In this document: one piece after another, positions 15,310 to 23,343 of the stretch | Layout: each line of letters opens with the position of its first letter | Position numbering within the stretch: the stretch's first letter is position 1 | The notes under the pieces: generated by a model | What the model was told of the DNA's origin: nothing | What the model saw: only the letters and a program-made list of their open reading frames with translations | The model's database searches: none | Assembly: GCA_035540375.1 (NCBI GenBank) | Contig: DATLGO010000106.1 | Coordinates: 1-38,523, forward strand | Length of the DNA stretch: 38,523 nt | Origin: Candidatus Thermoplasmatota archaeon | GTDB taxonomy: Archaea > Thermoplasmatota > SW-10-69-26 > JACQPN01 > JAJPHT01 | Reading direction: 5' to 3' | Made by a program: the position numbers and the translations under genes

Positions 15310-16197
15310 TCACTCCTTCGGGTCCCGCTCGAGGATGAACTTGAAATCCTCGATGAAGAAGATCGGCTTGTCGGCCACGTAGGCGAGCTCCCGGCTCATC
15401 GAGCTGCGGGAGGAGATGACGTAGATCCGCTTCCCGCGCGAGCGGAGCAGATCCACCGCGCGCTCGAAGTCGGAGTCGCCCGACATGAGGAACGCGACGT
15501 CGTAGAGCGCCGCCGTGTTCACCATGTCGAGCACGATCTCCGTGTCGAGGTTGCCCTTGAACACGCGCTCGCCGGTCTCCTCGTCCGTGATGAGCTTGAC
15601 GGGCTTGCGGCGCACGATGTAGCCCGCGTGCGAGAGGAAATCGAGGAAGCGCTGCTGGAGAGGGTCGGACGCGGTGAAGTCCGCGACGTAATAGAAGGCC
15701 GCGTAGAGGTTGCCGCTTGCGAGGAAGTACTCGAGGGCCTTCCTGTAGTCGACGAAATAGCCCGCGGACCGGCACGCGCCGTCCATGTTGGCGCCGTCCA
15801 CGAAGACGGCGACGCGCTCGCCATTCCGGACGACGTTCTCGGGCTCGACGAGCATGCCCTGCAGCGTGAAGGGAGCGTTGCGCTCCTGCTTCGCCGACGC
15901 CACGGGCGCGGGCTTCGGGGGGGCGGCGACGGCGGCCGACGAGGCCTTCGAGGCGGGCGCCGGCTTCGCGGGCGCCGGCGCAGGGGCGGGCGCCATGAGC
16001 GGGAGCTTTTCGACGGGGTGCGCGATCGCGAACGTCTCGCGGTGCCAAAGGGTCACGCGCCAGCGCTCGCCGTTCTTCACGCGGTCGAGGTTGTCGAGGT
16101 CGACGAGCACGACCTTCCCGCCGGGAAGGCGCGACACCTTGCGGCCGTCGGACTGCTCGTGGAAGATCAGCACCGCCTCGCCGAGGTCGTCGTCCAT
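15310..16197 (-). CDS. NYN-domain (LabA/DUF88-like) ribonuclease-type protein
   Basis: A 295-residue protein with three parts: an N-terminal beta-rich segment (1-70), an Ala/Pro-rich linker (about 70-105), and a PIN-like NYN domain. The NYN acidic motifs are V-D-G-A-N-M-D (Asp134 to Asp139), K-G-N-L-D-T-E-I-V, and S-G-D-S-D-F (Asp241, Asp243), the residues that bind the catalytic metal in this nuclease superfamily. A role in RNA processing or decay is expected but the target is unknown. A TATA-like box (16220-16229) lies 27 nt before the ATG, so the transcript is probably leaderless and continues into the 115-residue gene 2 nt downstream. Confidence 0.85.
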   Translation of the reverse strand: MDDDLGEAVLIFHEQSDGRKVSRLPGGKVVLVDLDNLDRVKNGERWRVTLWHRETFAIAHPVEKLPLMAPAPAPAPAKPAPASKASSAAVAAPPKPAPVASAKQERNAPFTLQGMLVEPENVVRNGERVAVFVDGANMDGACRSAGYFVDYRKALEYFLASGNLYAAFYYVADFTASDPLQQRFLDFLSHAGYIVRRKPVKLITDEETGERVFKGNLDTEIVLDMVNTAALYDVAFLMSGDSDFERAVDLLRSRGKRIYVISSRSSMSRELAYVADKPIFFIEDFKFILERDPKE

Positions 16198-16219
16198 CGG
16201 AACGCCAACGTGCGGGGCA

Positions 16220-16229
16220 GACTAAAGGA
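16220..16229 (-). promoter_or_regulatory. TATA-like box for the NYN gene
   Basis: TCCTTTAGTC on the minus strand, centred 27 nt before the ATG at 16197, between the NYN gene and the atpD stop. Confidence 0.45.
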
Positions 16230-16242
16230 TATTTGCTCGCCG

Positions 16243-16881
16243 TCAGGCGGCCGCGGCTTCCGACTTCGCCTTGATCTTCTTCAGGCGGAAGATGTTCTCG
16301 CGCTCCATCTCCTCGAGGCGCAGGCGGATGAAGTCGCGAGCCTGGGAAAGCTCGGGGATGACCTTGAACTCGAGCGCGTTCACGCGGCGCTTCGTCTTCT
16401 CGATCTCGTCGAGCATCTTCTTCATCGAGGTCTCGACTTCCGCGGCCTGGATGATCGTCTCGACGAGCTCCTCGTAGGAGCGCGCGGCCTGGTCGATGCG
16501 GGGCGACGTGCCGATGATGCCGTAGCCGCGCTCGACGAGCGACTGGCGCACGCCCGAGGACTCGATCTTCGGGACGACGACGCCCATGACGTTCTTGCGC
16601 GCGAGGTCGATCGTGGGCGACTTGCCGAGGGCGAGCGCCGCGCTCTTCACGGGGACGAGGCCCTCGACGGCCTCGGCGACGTGGATCGCCTCCTCCGCGC
16701 GCTCGTGCCGGCCGCCCATCTCCTGGCGGACCTTCTTCGCCTGCTCGAGGAGCTTGAAGAACTCCATGATGAGGCCGTCGCGCTTCATCTTGAGAAGCTT
16801 GTAGCCCTTCTTGGAGAGGTTGATGCGCTTCTTGAGCTCGATGAGCTGGGAGCGCGTGGGCTTGACGTCCTTGAGCGCCAT
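16243..16881 (-). CDS. atpD: A/V-type ATP synthase subunit D
   Basis: A 212-residue central-stalk subunit of the archaeal A-type ATP synthase, linking rotation of the membrane ring to the catalytic head. It starts with the family pattern [13 protein letters not shown] and is helical throughout, with long N- and C-terminal coiled coils ([22 protein letters not shown]) around a short central beta region. Length is normal. No other ATPase subunits are in the window, so the gene is separated from the usual operon here. A TATA-like box (16911-16922) lies about 35 nt upstream. Confidence 0.95.
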   Translation of the reverse strand: MALKDVKPTRSQLIELKKRINLSKKGYKLLKMKRDGLIMEFFKLLEQAKKVRQEMGGRHERAEEAIHVAEAVEGLVPVKSAALALGKSPTIDLARKNVMGVVVPKIESSGVRQSLVERGYGIIGTSPRIDQAARSYEELVETIIQAAEVETSMKKMLDEIEKTKRRVNALEFKVIPELSQARDFIRLRLEEMERENIFRLKKIKAKSEAAAA

Positions 16882-16910
16882 GGCACGACCGCGGCTTGGA
16901 GCCGGGAGGG

Positions 16911-16922
16911 GCTACATAAGGG
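16911..16922 (-). promoter_or_regulatory. TATA-like box for atpD
   Basis: CCCTTATGTAGC on the minus strand, centred about 35 nt before the ATG at 16881. The dispersed repeat begins 16 nt further upstream and carries a second TATA-like patch (GTTAAAAC). Confidence 0.4.
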
Positions 16923-16937
16923 TTTGCGGGGAATGGG

Positions 16938-16996
16938 GGGTTTTAACGGTTCTCCCGGGGTCTCGGCAAATCACGGTGCACGTGGCCTGTGCCCTT
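16938..16996. repeat. dispersed ~59-bp repeat, copy 2
   Basis: Matches 3491-3549 at 42 of 59 positions, ungapped and in the same orientation. It lies between the stop of the peroxiredoxin gene and the promoter of atpD. A weaker partial match to its core (about 18 of 22 with one gap) lies at 25372-25393. Confidence 0.5.
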
Positions 16997-17466
16997 CAAG
17001 ACCCCCGCCCCGCCGCGACCGCCCGCCACGCGGCCTCCGCGTGCCCGGCCGGATCGAGCGCGCTTTCGTGGACGTGGCGCACGACGCCTTCGGGATCGAT
17101 GACGAACGTCACGCGCTGGGCGACGTTGAGGAGCGGGATGCGGCTCATCGCGCCGTAGCGCTCGATGACCTCGCGCGAGGGGTCGGCGAGGAGCTTGTAC
17201 GGCAGGCGCTCGGCCTCCGCGAACGCCTTGTGGCTCGCGACGTCGTCCGCGCTCACGCCGTACACGACGACGTCCACCCATTCGAATCGCTGCATCACGT
17301 CGCGGAAGGCGCACACCTGGCGTTGGCATCCGGGGGTCTGGTCGCGGGGATAGAAGAAGAGCAGGACCCACCTTCCGCGGTGGTCCGAGAGGGTCCGCGG
17401 AACGCCGTCCTGGTCGGGGAGCGTGAAGTCGGGGGCCTTTTCGCCGACGGCGGGCTTCGCGGCCAT
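16996..17466 (-). CDS. peroxiredoxin, BCP/PrxQ type
   Basis: A 156-residue thioredoxin-fold peroxidase that reduces hydrogen peroxide and organic peroxides. The opening A-P-D-F-T-L-P-D-Q-D-G is typical. The peroxidatic cysteine is Cys47 in T-P-G-C, and Cys52 five residues later is the resolving Cys seen in alpha-type BCP proteins, which use an intramolecular disulfide. Length is normal. The start at ATG 17466 gives the standard N-terminus. It diverges from guaAB on the opposite strand, about 100 nt apart, and is followed by the dispersed repeat and atpD. The electron donor is not encoded nearby. Confidence 0.93.
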   Translation of the reverse strand: MAAKPAVGEKAPDFTLPDQDGVPRTLSDHRGRWVLLFFYPRDQTPGCQRQVCAFRDVMQRFEWVDVVVYGVSADDVASHKAFAEAERLPYKLLADPSREVIERYGAMSRIPLLNVAQRVTFVIDPEGVVRHVHESALDPAGHAEAAWRAVAAGRGS

Positions 17467-17528
17467 GGGGGGTGGAAGGCGGGTCCTCCACGAGAGTCTT
17501 GCGGCCCGTTCCCCCGACGGCATCACGT

Positions 17529-17538
17529 TGAAATACGG
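17529..17538 (+). promoter_or_regulatory. TATA-like box for guaAB
   Basis: TGAAATACGG in GC-rich DNA, centred about 35 nt before the proposed CTG start at 17569. Confidence 0.35.
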
Positions 17539-17568
17539 CCCCGCGTCTGCCCACGCGAGGCGAGTCCC

Positions 17569-18522
17569 CTGTTCGATCCGGCGAAGTTCGTCGAGGAGCA
17601 GATCGCGGAGATCCGGAAGGCCATCCCGGCCCCCGGCAAGGCCATCATCGCGTGCTCCGGCGGCGTCGATTCCACCACCGCGGCCGTCCTGGTCGGCCGC
17701 GCGATCGGCGACCGGCTCACGTCGGTCTTCGTCGACACGGGCTACATGCGCAAGGACGAGCCCGAAATCATCCGCAACACCCTCAAGGGCCTGGACATCA
17801 ACCTCGACTTCGTGGACGCGAAGGCCGAGTTCTACGCGGCCATGAAGGGCATCACGGACCCCGAGACGAAGCGCAAGACGATCGGCGAGAAGTTCATCCG
17901 CGTCTTCGAGCGCGAGTCGAAGAAGACGGGCGCGCAGTACCTCGTGCAGGGCACGATCGCGCCCGACTGGATTGAGTCCGGCGGCGGCGTGCGGGACACG
18001 ATCAAGAGCCACCACAACGTGGGCGGCCTCCCGAAGGACATGCACCTCAAGGTCGTCGAGCCGCTGCGCGACCTCTACAAGGACGAGGTCCGCAAGCTCG
18101 CCCGCCACCTCGAGATCCCGGTCTCCGAGCGCCAGCCGTTCCCCGGCCCGGGCCTCGCGATCCGCGTCCTCGGCGAGGCGACGCCCGAGCGCACGGCCAT
18201 CGTGCGCGAGGCCTGCGCGATCGTCGAGGAGGAGATCGACCGCGCCGCGAAAGAGGGGAAGATGGAACGCCCGTGGCAGTACTTCGCCGCGCTCCTGCCC
18301 GTCCGCAGCGTCGGCGTGCACGGCGACATCCGCCACTACGGCGAAACGATCGTGGTGCGCGCCGTCGAGTCGCTCGACGCGATGACCGCGCAGTCGCTTC
18401 GCATCCCGTACGACGTCCTCGAGTCCATCTCCATCCGCATCACGAACGAGCTGGGGCAGCACGTGACGCGCGTCGTGTACGACCTCAGCCACAAGCCGCC
18501 GGGCACCATCGAGTGGGAGTAG
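17569..18522 (+). CDS. guaAB: GMP synthase subunit B (ATP-pyrophosphatase), probable CTG start
   Basis: A 317-residue synthetase subunit that adenylates XMP and takes ammonia from GuaAA to form GMP. The PP-loop motif S-G-G-V-D-S is at residues 30-35, and G-T-I-A-P-D-W-I-E, R-Q-P-F-P-G-P-G-L and the final K-P-P-G-T-I-E-W-E are family signatures. Archaeal homologues begin M-F-D-P-K-K-F; here the same place reads CTG-encoded L-F-D-P-A-K-F. In frame, no ATG, GTG or TTG occurs from well upstream (within the peroxiredoxin region) until ATG 17746, which lies after the PP-loop. CTG initiation or a local error replacing ATG are the two explanations. It heads a four-gene operon; its partner guaAA is 4 kb away on the other strand. 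Confidence 0.9.
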   Translation: MFDPAKFVEEQIAEIRKAIPAPGKAIIACSGGVDSTTAAVLVGRAIGDRLTSVFVDTGYMRKDEPEIIRNTLKGLDINLDFVDAKAEFYAAMKGITDPETKRKTIGEKFIRVFERESKKTGAQYLVQGTIAPDWIESGGGVRDTIKSHHNVGGLPKDMHLKVVEPLRDLYKDEVRKLARHLEIPVSERQPFPGPGLAIRVLGEATPERTAIVREACAIVEEEIDRAAKEGKMERPWQYFAALLPVRSVGVHGDIRHYGETIVVRAVESLDAMTAQSLRIPYDVLESISIRITNELGQHVTRVVYDLSHKPPGTIEWE

Positions 18523-18526
18523 GCCC

Positions 18527-19699
18527 ATGGCGCGGCGCGTGCTCGTCGTGGGCGCGGGCGCCCTCGGCGCGAGCGCCGCCCTCGCCCTCGCCGAAGCCGG
18601 GGCGGACGTCACGGTCCTGGAGCGCGGCCCCGCGCCCGGCCTCGCGGGCGCAAGCGCGCGCGGCGCGGGCGTCGCGAGCGTCCTCGCCTGGAACGCGCTC
18701 GACATCCGGCTCGTGCGGCGCACCCTCCAGCGCTTCCGCGCGCTCTCCGCGACGGCGGCCGACCGCGGCCACCCCTTCCGTCTCCACGTGACCGGCTCCG
18801 CGACGCTCGTCGACGCCGCCCGGGCGTCGCGCCTCGAGGAGCTCGCGGTCCTCCAGAAGCGCGAAGGCGCGGAGGTGCGTCTTCTCGATCCCGCCGACGC
18901 GGGAACGCTCCCGGGTCTCGGCGCGCTCGATCTTGCGGGCGTGGCCTTGGTCGCCTTCGCGCCGGGCGACGCCTGGGCGAGCCCGCCCGCGTACGCCGAT
19001 CTCGCGCTCGCCCTCGCGCGCGAGCGCGGCGCCACGTTCACGCCGAACGCGGACGTGAAGGGCCTCGCGCTCGACGGGAGCCGCGTCGCGGGCGTCCGTC
19101 TCGGCGACGGCCGCCTGGTCGAGGCCGACCTGACGCTCGTCGCAGGCGGCGCGTGGACGGCGGGCCTCCTCGCTTCGGCGGGCGCGCCGCTCCCGCTCGC
19201 GCCGTACCGCACGCAGGCCGTCGTCGTGGACGGCGTCCGGAACCCGACCGCCATCGTGCACGACACGGTGCAGGGCTGCTACTTCCGCCCCGACGCCCCG
19301 GGCCGCGCGCTCGTGGGCGACGGCACCACGACCACGCCCGAGCATCCCGATCTCTACAAGTCCGAGGCGGACGACGGATTCGTCTCCCGGTCGATCGAGC
19401 GCCTCGTCCGCCGCGTGCCCTCCGCCCGCGGCGCCTTCGCGCTCTCCTCCCGGGCGGGCCTCGACACGGCGACTCCGGACCGGCACCCGCTCGTCGGCCC
19501 GGATCCGCGGTTCGAAGGCCTGCACCTTCTTGTGGGCGGGAACGGCTTCGGGTTCATGCGCTCCGCGGCGCTCGGCGAGGCCTCCGCGGCGACGATGCTC
19601 GGCCGCCGCGCCCCCGTCCCCGTCGGCGCGTTCGCCGCGGCGCGCTTCGAGGGCCTCTGGAAGGAGCCGTTCGAGATCCGGGAGGGTTTTTCGCTGTGA
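18527..19699 (+). CDS. FAD-dependent oxidoreductase (DAO / glycine oxidase-like)
   Basis: A 390-residue flavoprotein of the D-amino acid oxidase superfamily. The dinucleotide motif is V-V-G-A-G-A-L-G-A-S near the N-terminus, followed by an acidic end of strand two (V-L-E-R-G). A mid-protein substrate domain and the C-terminal FAD region (L-V-G-G-N-G-F-G-F-M) complete the fold. Candidates for its substrate include amino acids, sarcosine or glycerol-3-phosphate; nothing in the sequence decides. It starts 4 nt after guaAB and its stop overlaps the start of the phosphatidyltransferase gene, so these are translationally coupled. Confidence 0.85.
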   Translation: MARRVLVVGAGALGASAALALAEAGADVTVLERGPAPGLAGASARGAGVASVLAWNALDIRLVRRTLQRFRALSATAADRGHPFRLHVTGSATLVDAARASRLEELAVLQKREGAEVRLLDPADAGTLPGLGALDLAGVALVAFAPGDAWASPPAYADLALALARERGATFTPNADVKGLALDGSRVAGVRLGDGRLVEADLTLVAGGAWTAGLLASAGAPLPLAPYRTQAVVVDGVRNPTAIVHDTVQGCYFRPDAPGRALVGDGTTTTPEHPDLYKSEADDGFVSRSIERLVRRVPSARGAFALSSRAGLDTATPDRHPLVGPDPRFEGLHLLVGGNGFGFMRSAALGEASAATMLGRRAPVPVGAFAAARFEGLWKEPFEIREGFSL

Positions 19700-20250
19700 C
19701 GCCCGTCTGGAAGCGCCAGCTTCCGAACGCGCTTTCGTACGCGCGGTTCGCGCTCACGGCCGCGACGTTCGCCGTCGTGCTCGCGGGCGACAAGGCGCTC
19801 TACGTCGTCCTCGTCCTCCTCGCGGTCGTGACCGACCTCCTCGACGGCCCCCTCGCGAGGCGATGGGGCGTCGAGGACGCGCGCGGCGCCAACCTGGACA
19901 GCCTCTCGGACTACGCGTTCTACCTCTCGCTCCTCGTCTGGACATTCCTCTGGGCGCCCGAGTACATCCTCGCGCGCTGGCCGCTCGCGGCCGTCTTTGC
20001 CGTCGCCTACACGTCGATCAACCTCGCCTCGATGATCGCGCGCGGGCTCATCGGATACCACAACCGCTACACGCGTCTCGCGGCGACTTACGGGGTCGTG
20101 CTCGCCCTCTGGATCGCGGTCGTCGGCCCCGACGACATCGCGCTTGCCGGGCTCGTCGCCATCCTCGTCCTCGACCTCGCCCAGCGGACGTGGCGACTCC
20201 TCGCGCACGTGCGCGCGAGGCGGATCGCCGGCGCGGGGCGCCAGGCATGA
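19696..20250 (+). CDS. CDP-alcohol phosphatidyltransferase
   Basis: A 184-residue integral membrane enzyme that moves a phosphatidyl (in archaea, archaetidyl) group from a CDP-lipid to an alcohol. The complete motif D-x2-D-G-x2-A-R-x8-G-x3-D-x3-D is present (Asp47, Asp50, Gly51, Ala54, Arg55, Gly64, Asp68, Asp72), and about five or six membrane helices are visible. The acceptor alcohol (glycerol phosphate, serine or inositol phosphate) cannot be told. The GTG start at 19696 overlaps the stop of the FAD oxidoreductase (GTGA) and its own stop overlaps the start of the MBL gene (ATGA), a tight operon. Confidence 0.93.
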   Translation: MTPVWKRQLPNALSYARFALTAATFAVVLAGDKALYVVLVLLAVVTDLLDGPLARRWGVEDARGANLDSLSDYAFYLSLLVWTFLWAPEYILARWPLAAVFAVAYTSINLASMIARGLIGYHNRYTRLAATYGVVLALWIAVVGPDDIALAGLVAILVLDLAQRTWRLLAHVRARRIAGAGRQA

Positions 20251-21041
20251 TCTCGATCGCGTCGCGCGTCGAGCGCATCGGCGACGTGGAGCGTCTCGTC
20301 GTCGCGCGGGCCGTCGCCGGGCGGGCCCTCTATTGGACGTCCGCGTATCTCGTCGACGGCGCGCTCATCGACTCGTGTCATCGCCACGCGCGCGCCGAGG
20401 TCCTCCGGTGGCTCGATGGGCGCGCCCCGGAGGTCGCGCTCGCGACGCACCACCACGAGGACCACGCGGGCAACTTCGCGGCGCTCGCCTGCGACGTCAT
20501 CGCCCCCCGGGGGGACGTGGCGCGCCTCGCCTCCGGCGAGCGCGTGCCGCTCTACCGGGCCATCACGTGGGGCCACCGGGAGCCCGCGCGGGCCCGCGGC
20601 GGCGACGACGCGCGCGCCGGCGCGTCGCGCTTCCGCGCCGTCGCCACCCCCGGGCACACGCCCGACCACGTCGCCTGGTTCGACCCCGACCGCGGCCACG
20701 CCTACGTCGGCGACGCGGTGCTCGGGAAGCGCAAGATGCTCATGCGCGAGGAGGACGTGTGGGGTGTCGTGCGTTCCCTGGAAGCCCTGAGGGCGCTCGA
20801 CCCGGACGCGATCCTGCCCGCGCACGGACCCGTGATCGACCGTCCCAGGGCCACGCTCGAAGGTCATCTTGCGCACTTCGATCGGCTCGCGCGGGAATGC
20901 CGCCGCCTCGCGGACCGCGGCCTCGGAATCGCGCGCATCCGCGCCCGCGTCCTCGGCCCGGAGGGCGGCCTTGCATGGTTCTCCGGGGGAGAGATCAGCA
21001 AGACGAACCTCGTGAGGGGCCTTCTCACCCCCAGGACCTGA
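20247..21041 (+). CDS. MBL-fold metallo-hydrolase
   Basis: A 264-residue metallo-beta-lactamase-fold hydrolase. The metal motif reads T-H-H-H-E-D-H-A-G-N (residues 67-76), a variant of H-x-H-x-D-H with Glu in place of x. T-P-G-H-T-P-D-H and Y-V-G-D-A-V supply further metal ligands, and a C-terminal P-A-H-G-P gives the last His. The C-terminal ~60 residues are helical, as in LACTB2-like members, which hydrolyse RNA or thioesters. Its place as the last gene of the guaAB/phosphatidyltransferase operon does not fix a substrate. Start ATG 20247 overlaps the preceding stop. Confidence 0.88.
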   Translation: MISIASRVERIGDVERLVVARAVAGRALYWTSAYLVDGALIDSCHRHARAEVLRWLDGRAPEVALATHHHEDHAGNFAALACDVIAPRGDVARLASGERVPLYRAITWGHREPARARGGDDARAGASRFRAVATPGHTPDHVAWFDPDRGHAYVGDAVLGKRKMLMREEDVWGVVRSLEALRALDPDAILPAHGPVIDRPRATLEGHLAHFDRLARECRRLADRGLGIARIRARVLGPEGGLAWFSGGEISKTNLVRGLLTPRT

Positions 21042-21103
21042 GGACCTGGTCCCTTCCCCCGGTCGAGATGGGTACTTGAGCCTCCTCGTCGCGAGACCCG
21101 TGC

Positions 21104-21490
21104 ATGGACGAGTCGGGCTTCCGACGCATCGCCATCGGCCTCGCCGTCGCGAACGCGGCGGCCGCTTCCACGCTGGGCCTCGCGGTGCTCAAGCTCAAGG
21201 GCCTCGAGACCGCCATCGCCATCCTCGCGCTCGGAGGGTCGCTTGCGGCCCTCACGCTCGCGGCCGCGGCGCGCTACGCGGACGCTTGGCCCTGCCTCAT
21301 GGGCGGGTCCGCCATCATGATCGCGCTCGCCTTCGCGCTCCTCGGGGGGCTTTGGGGCGGTATCGTGGAAGGCGGCCTGCGCTCGGGCCTCGCGGGCGTC
21401 GCCGTCCTGAGCGTCGCGACCCTCGTCTTCTCGGAGATGTACCTCCTCGAGCGCAAGAAGCGCGAGGGCCCCCGACCCGCGCCGGCGTGA
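21104..21490 (+). CDS. hypothetical four-helix membrane protein
   Basis: A 128-residue Ala/Leu/Gly-rich protein with about four membrane helices, a short N-terminal tail and a basic C-terminus (E-R-K-K-R). No family recognised. A TATA-like patch (GGTACTTGAG, about 21068-21077) lies about 30 nt before the ATG, so it is probably the start of a new transcript after the guaAB operon. The similar four-helix protein encoded 56 nt downstream may be a distant paralogue or partner. Confidence 0.65.
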   Translation: MDESGFRRIAIGLAVANAAAASTLGLAVLKLKGLETAIAILALGGSLAALTLAAAARYADAWPCLMGGSAIMIALAFALLGGLWGGIVEGGLRSGLAGVAVLSVATLVFSEMYLLERKKREGPRPAPA

Positions 21491-21546
21491 GCCCCCAGGG
21501 GCCCGTCCGAAACGACCTTGACCCCCCCGCGACAGAGCGTCGGGGG

Positions 21547-21918
21547 ATGACGCGCTCGGGCTGGGCCATCCTCTCGATCGCGACGGGCGCGGGCGGCGCC
21601 ACCGCCGCGGGCCTCGTCGCGCTCACCGTGGCGGAGACGCACGGCCAGGGCGCCGCGCTTCCGCTCGGCGTGGTCGCGCTCGCGTGCGCGCTCCTCGCCT
21701 CAGCGGGCGCGGCGGGCGAGCGCCTCGCGTGGCCCGGTCTTGTCGGCGCAGCGGCCGTGCTCGCGTCCTTCGCCATCGCCACGCTCGGAGGACTCGGTCT
21801 CGAGAACGTGGGCGGGGGCCTCGCGATGGCGCTCGCGCAACTTCTCGCCGTGGCGTTCGCCCAAGGCTCGTTCGCGTGGATGGCGACGCGCGAGACCCGC
21901 GCGCCCGCGGCGGCCTAG
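21547..21918 (+). CDS. hypothetical membrane protein
   Basis: A 123-residue hydrophobic protein with about four membrane helices and the same size, helix count and composition as the preceding gene product. No family recognised. The gene ends directly against the stop codon of the convergent guaAA with no gap. The ATG at 21547 opens a helix (W-A-I-L-S-I-A-T-G). The stretch 21491-21546 before it holds no other gene. Confidence 0.6.
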   Translation: MTRSGWAILSIATGAGGATAAGLVALTVAETHGQGAALPLGVVALACALLASAGAAGERLAWPGLVGAAAVLASFAIATLGGLGLENVGGGLAMALAQLLAVAFAQGSFAWMATRETRAPAAA

Positions 21919-22488
21919 CTACTTCTTGCAGGCGTCGAGGAAGTTGCGGAAGATCCGCTCGCCGAATTGCGTGTGCTCGACCTCGGGGTGGAACTGGAGG
22001 CCGAAGCGCGGGAGCGTCTCGTGCTCGATGGCCTGCACGGGGCAGTTGACGCTGTGCGCGAGGAGCCTGAAGCCCTTGGGCATTTCGACGACCTCGTCGT
22101 TGTGGCTCTCCCACACGATGCTCCGCTCGGGCAGGCCCGCGAGGATGCGGCCGCCCGTCGGGTCGTCGAGGATCATCTCGGTCTTGCCGAATTCGGGGAT
22201 CCTGCCGGGCGCGACGCGACCGCCATAATGGCTCGCCATGAACTGCTCGCCCGCGCAGATGCCGAGGATCGGGTACGGGGCGTTGTCGAGATACTCGGCG
22301 CAGCGTCCGAGCGTGTCGGCGAGGCCGACGCGCGGCGCGCCGCCCGAGAGGACGAGGCCGTCGAGGTCGCGAAGCTCGTCCCACGGCGTGTCGTTCGCCA
22401 CGATCTTCGCGTCCACGCCGAGGTACTTCAGAACCCGCCATTCGCGGTGGGTCCACTGGCCCCCGTTGTCGACGACGTACACCCGCAT
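21919..22488 (-). CDS. guaAA: GMP synthase subunit A (glutamine amidotransferase)
   Basis: A 189-residue class I glutaminase that supplies ammonia to GuaAB for GMP formation. The catalytic nucleophile is Cys78 in G-I-C-A-G-E-Q, and His167 and Glu169 (F-H-P-E-V-E-H) complete the triad. The opening V-Y-V-V-D-N-G-G-Q-W is the archaeal GuaAA pattern. Length is normal for a split subunit. A TATA-like box at 22510-22520 lies 27 nt before the ATG, predicting a leaderless message. It is 3.4-4 kb from guaAB and on the opposite strand, so the two subunits must be co-regulated in trans. Confidence 0.95.
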   Translation of the reverse strand: MRVYVVDNGGQWTHREWRVLKYLGVDAKIVANDTPWDELRDLDGLVLSGGAPRVGLADTLGRCAEYLDNAPYPILGICAGEQFMASHYGGRVAPGRIPEFGKTEMILDDPTGGRILAGLPERSIVWESHNDEVVEMPKGFRLLAHSVNCPVQAIEHETLPRFGLQFHPEVEHTQFGERIFRNFLDACKK

Positions 22489-22509
22489 GGGCCGCGAGAC
22501 GCCGGAGTT

Positions 22510-22520
22510 GATCAAAAGGC
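22510..22520 (-). promoter_or_regulatory. TATA-like box for guaAA
   Basis: GCCTTTTGATC on the minus strand, centred 27 nt before the ATG at 22488. Confidence 0.5.
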
Positions 22521-22595
22521 TTTGGGCGGCGCCGTTCTCTGGAACGGCTTCGCCCCGCGCTCTGGGGCGCCGCGGCGGCAGCGTCCCTAGCCAAC

Positions 22596-22606
22596 ACCCT
22601 TTTCTC
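22596..22606 (+). promoter_or_regulatory. TATA-like box for the YkgJ-type gene
   Basis: ACCCTTTTCTC centred about 28 nt before the ATG at 22630, in the 141-bp divergent region shared with guaAA. Confidence 0.4.
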
Positions 22607-22629
22607 GGGGGGCGCGCTCGGGAGTCGGC

Positions 22630-23343
22630 ATGACTGCGCCGGGCGACGCCTCCGATCTCTTCGCGCGGCTCGACGGCGTGTACGACCGTCTCCAGGCGCT
22701 CAACGCGGCGCACCAGGGCTCGGGCTTCGGCTGCAGGATGTCCGGAAACTGCTGCAAGGTGGGCCTCGAGCTGCACATCATGGAGACGGAGCGCATCGTG
22801 CGCGGCCTCGAGGAGCAGTTCGCCAAGGACCCGGGCCGGCGCGAGCGCGTCGTCGCGCGGCTCGTCGAGGCCTGCCATGACGCGAACTGGAAGGAGGACA
22901 CGTCTCAGGGCGATCTCATGTGCGCCCTCTTCGACAAGGGCTGCACCGTGTACGGCTTCCGGCCGTTCGTGTGCCGCATGTACGGCGTCATCATCGAGCC
23001 CGACGACGTCTGCCCGCGACGGAAGATGGCCTCGGGCAAGCCGCTCTTCTACATCGGTAAGGACGTCGACGCGCTCGTGCGCGAATACTACCGCGTCATC
23101 GACGCGTTCGGCCGCCGCTATCCGAGGAAGGATTGGACGATGTACATGCCCGCGGCCGCGCTCACATACCTCCTTCCGCCCGCCGAGGTCCGGAAGGTGC
23201 GGCGCACCTCCCCGCCGAAGCTCTGGAAGCGGTCCCGCGGATACCGCACGCAGTTCGCGCCGAGCCACCGTCGATCGCCCGAGCGCGCCGCGCCGTGGCC
23301 GACGCTCCCGTTGGTGCCCCTCAACCTTCGGCCGCAAGGATGA
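22630..23343 (+). CDS. YkgJ-family cysteine-cluster protein
   Basis: A 237-residue soluble protein of the YkgJ/UPF0153 family, which carries a conserved cysteine cluster thought to bind a metal or Fe-S centre; the function is not settled. Visible motifs: Cys35, then G-N-C-C-K-V-G (Cys41-42), M-C-A-L-F-D-K-G-C-T-V-Y, R-P-F-V-C-R-M-Y-G, and V-C-P-R. The C-terminal ~50 residues are Arg/Pro-rich, probably disordered, and overlap the convergent HAD gene by 23 bp. The ATG at 22630 has a TATA-like box 28 nt upstream. Confidence 0.85.
   Translation: MTAPGDASDLFARLDGVYDRLQALNAAHQGSGFGCRMSGNCCKVGLELHIMETERIVRGLEEQFAKDPGRRERVVARLVEACHDANWKEDTSQGDLMCALFDKGCTVYGFRPFVCRMYGVIIEPDDVCPRRKMASGKPLFYIGKDVDALVREYYRVIDAFGRRYPRKDWTMYMPAAALTYLLPPAEVRKVRRTSPPKLWKRSRGYRTQFAPSHRRSPERAAPWPTLPLVPLNLRPQG

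Noticed and set aside
15628-18522. A 964-residue plus-strand open frame spanning the NYN, atpD and peroxiredoxin genes before guaAB
   Set aside because: Only the last ~318 codons match a family (GuaAB). The rest is antisense to well-supported minus-strand genes and is a by-product of GC-rich codon use.
17746-18522. guaAB starting at the first in-frame ATG
   Set aside because: This would remove the S-G-G-V-D-S ATP-binding loop that is intact just upstream, so the enzyme would be dead.
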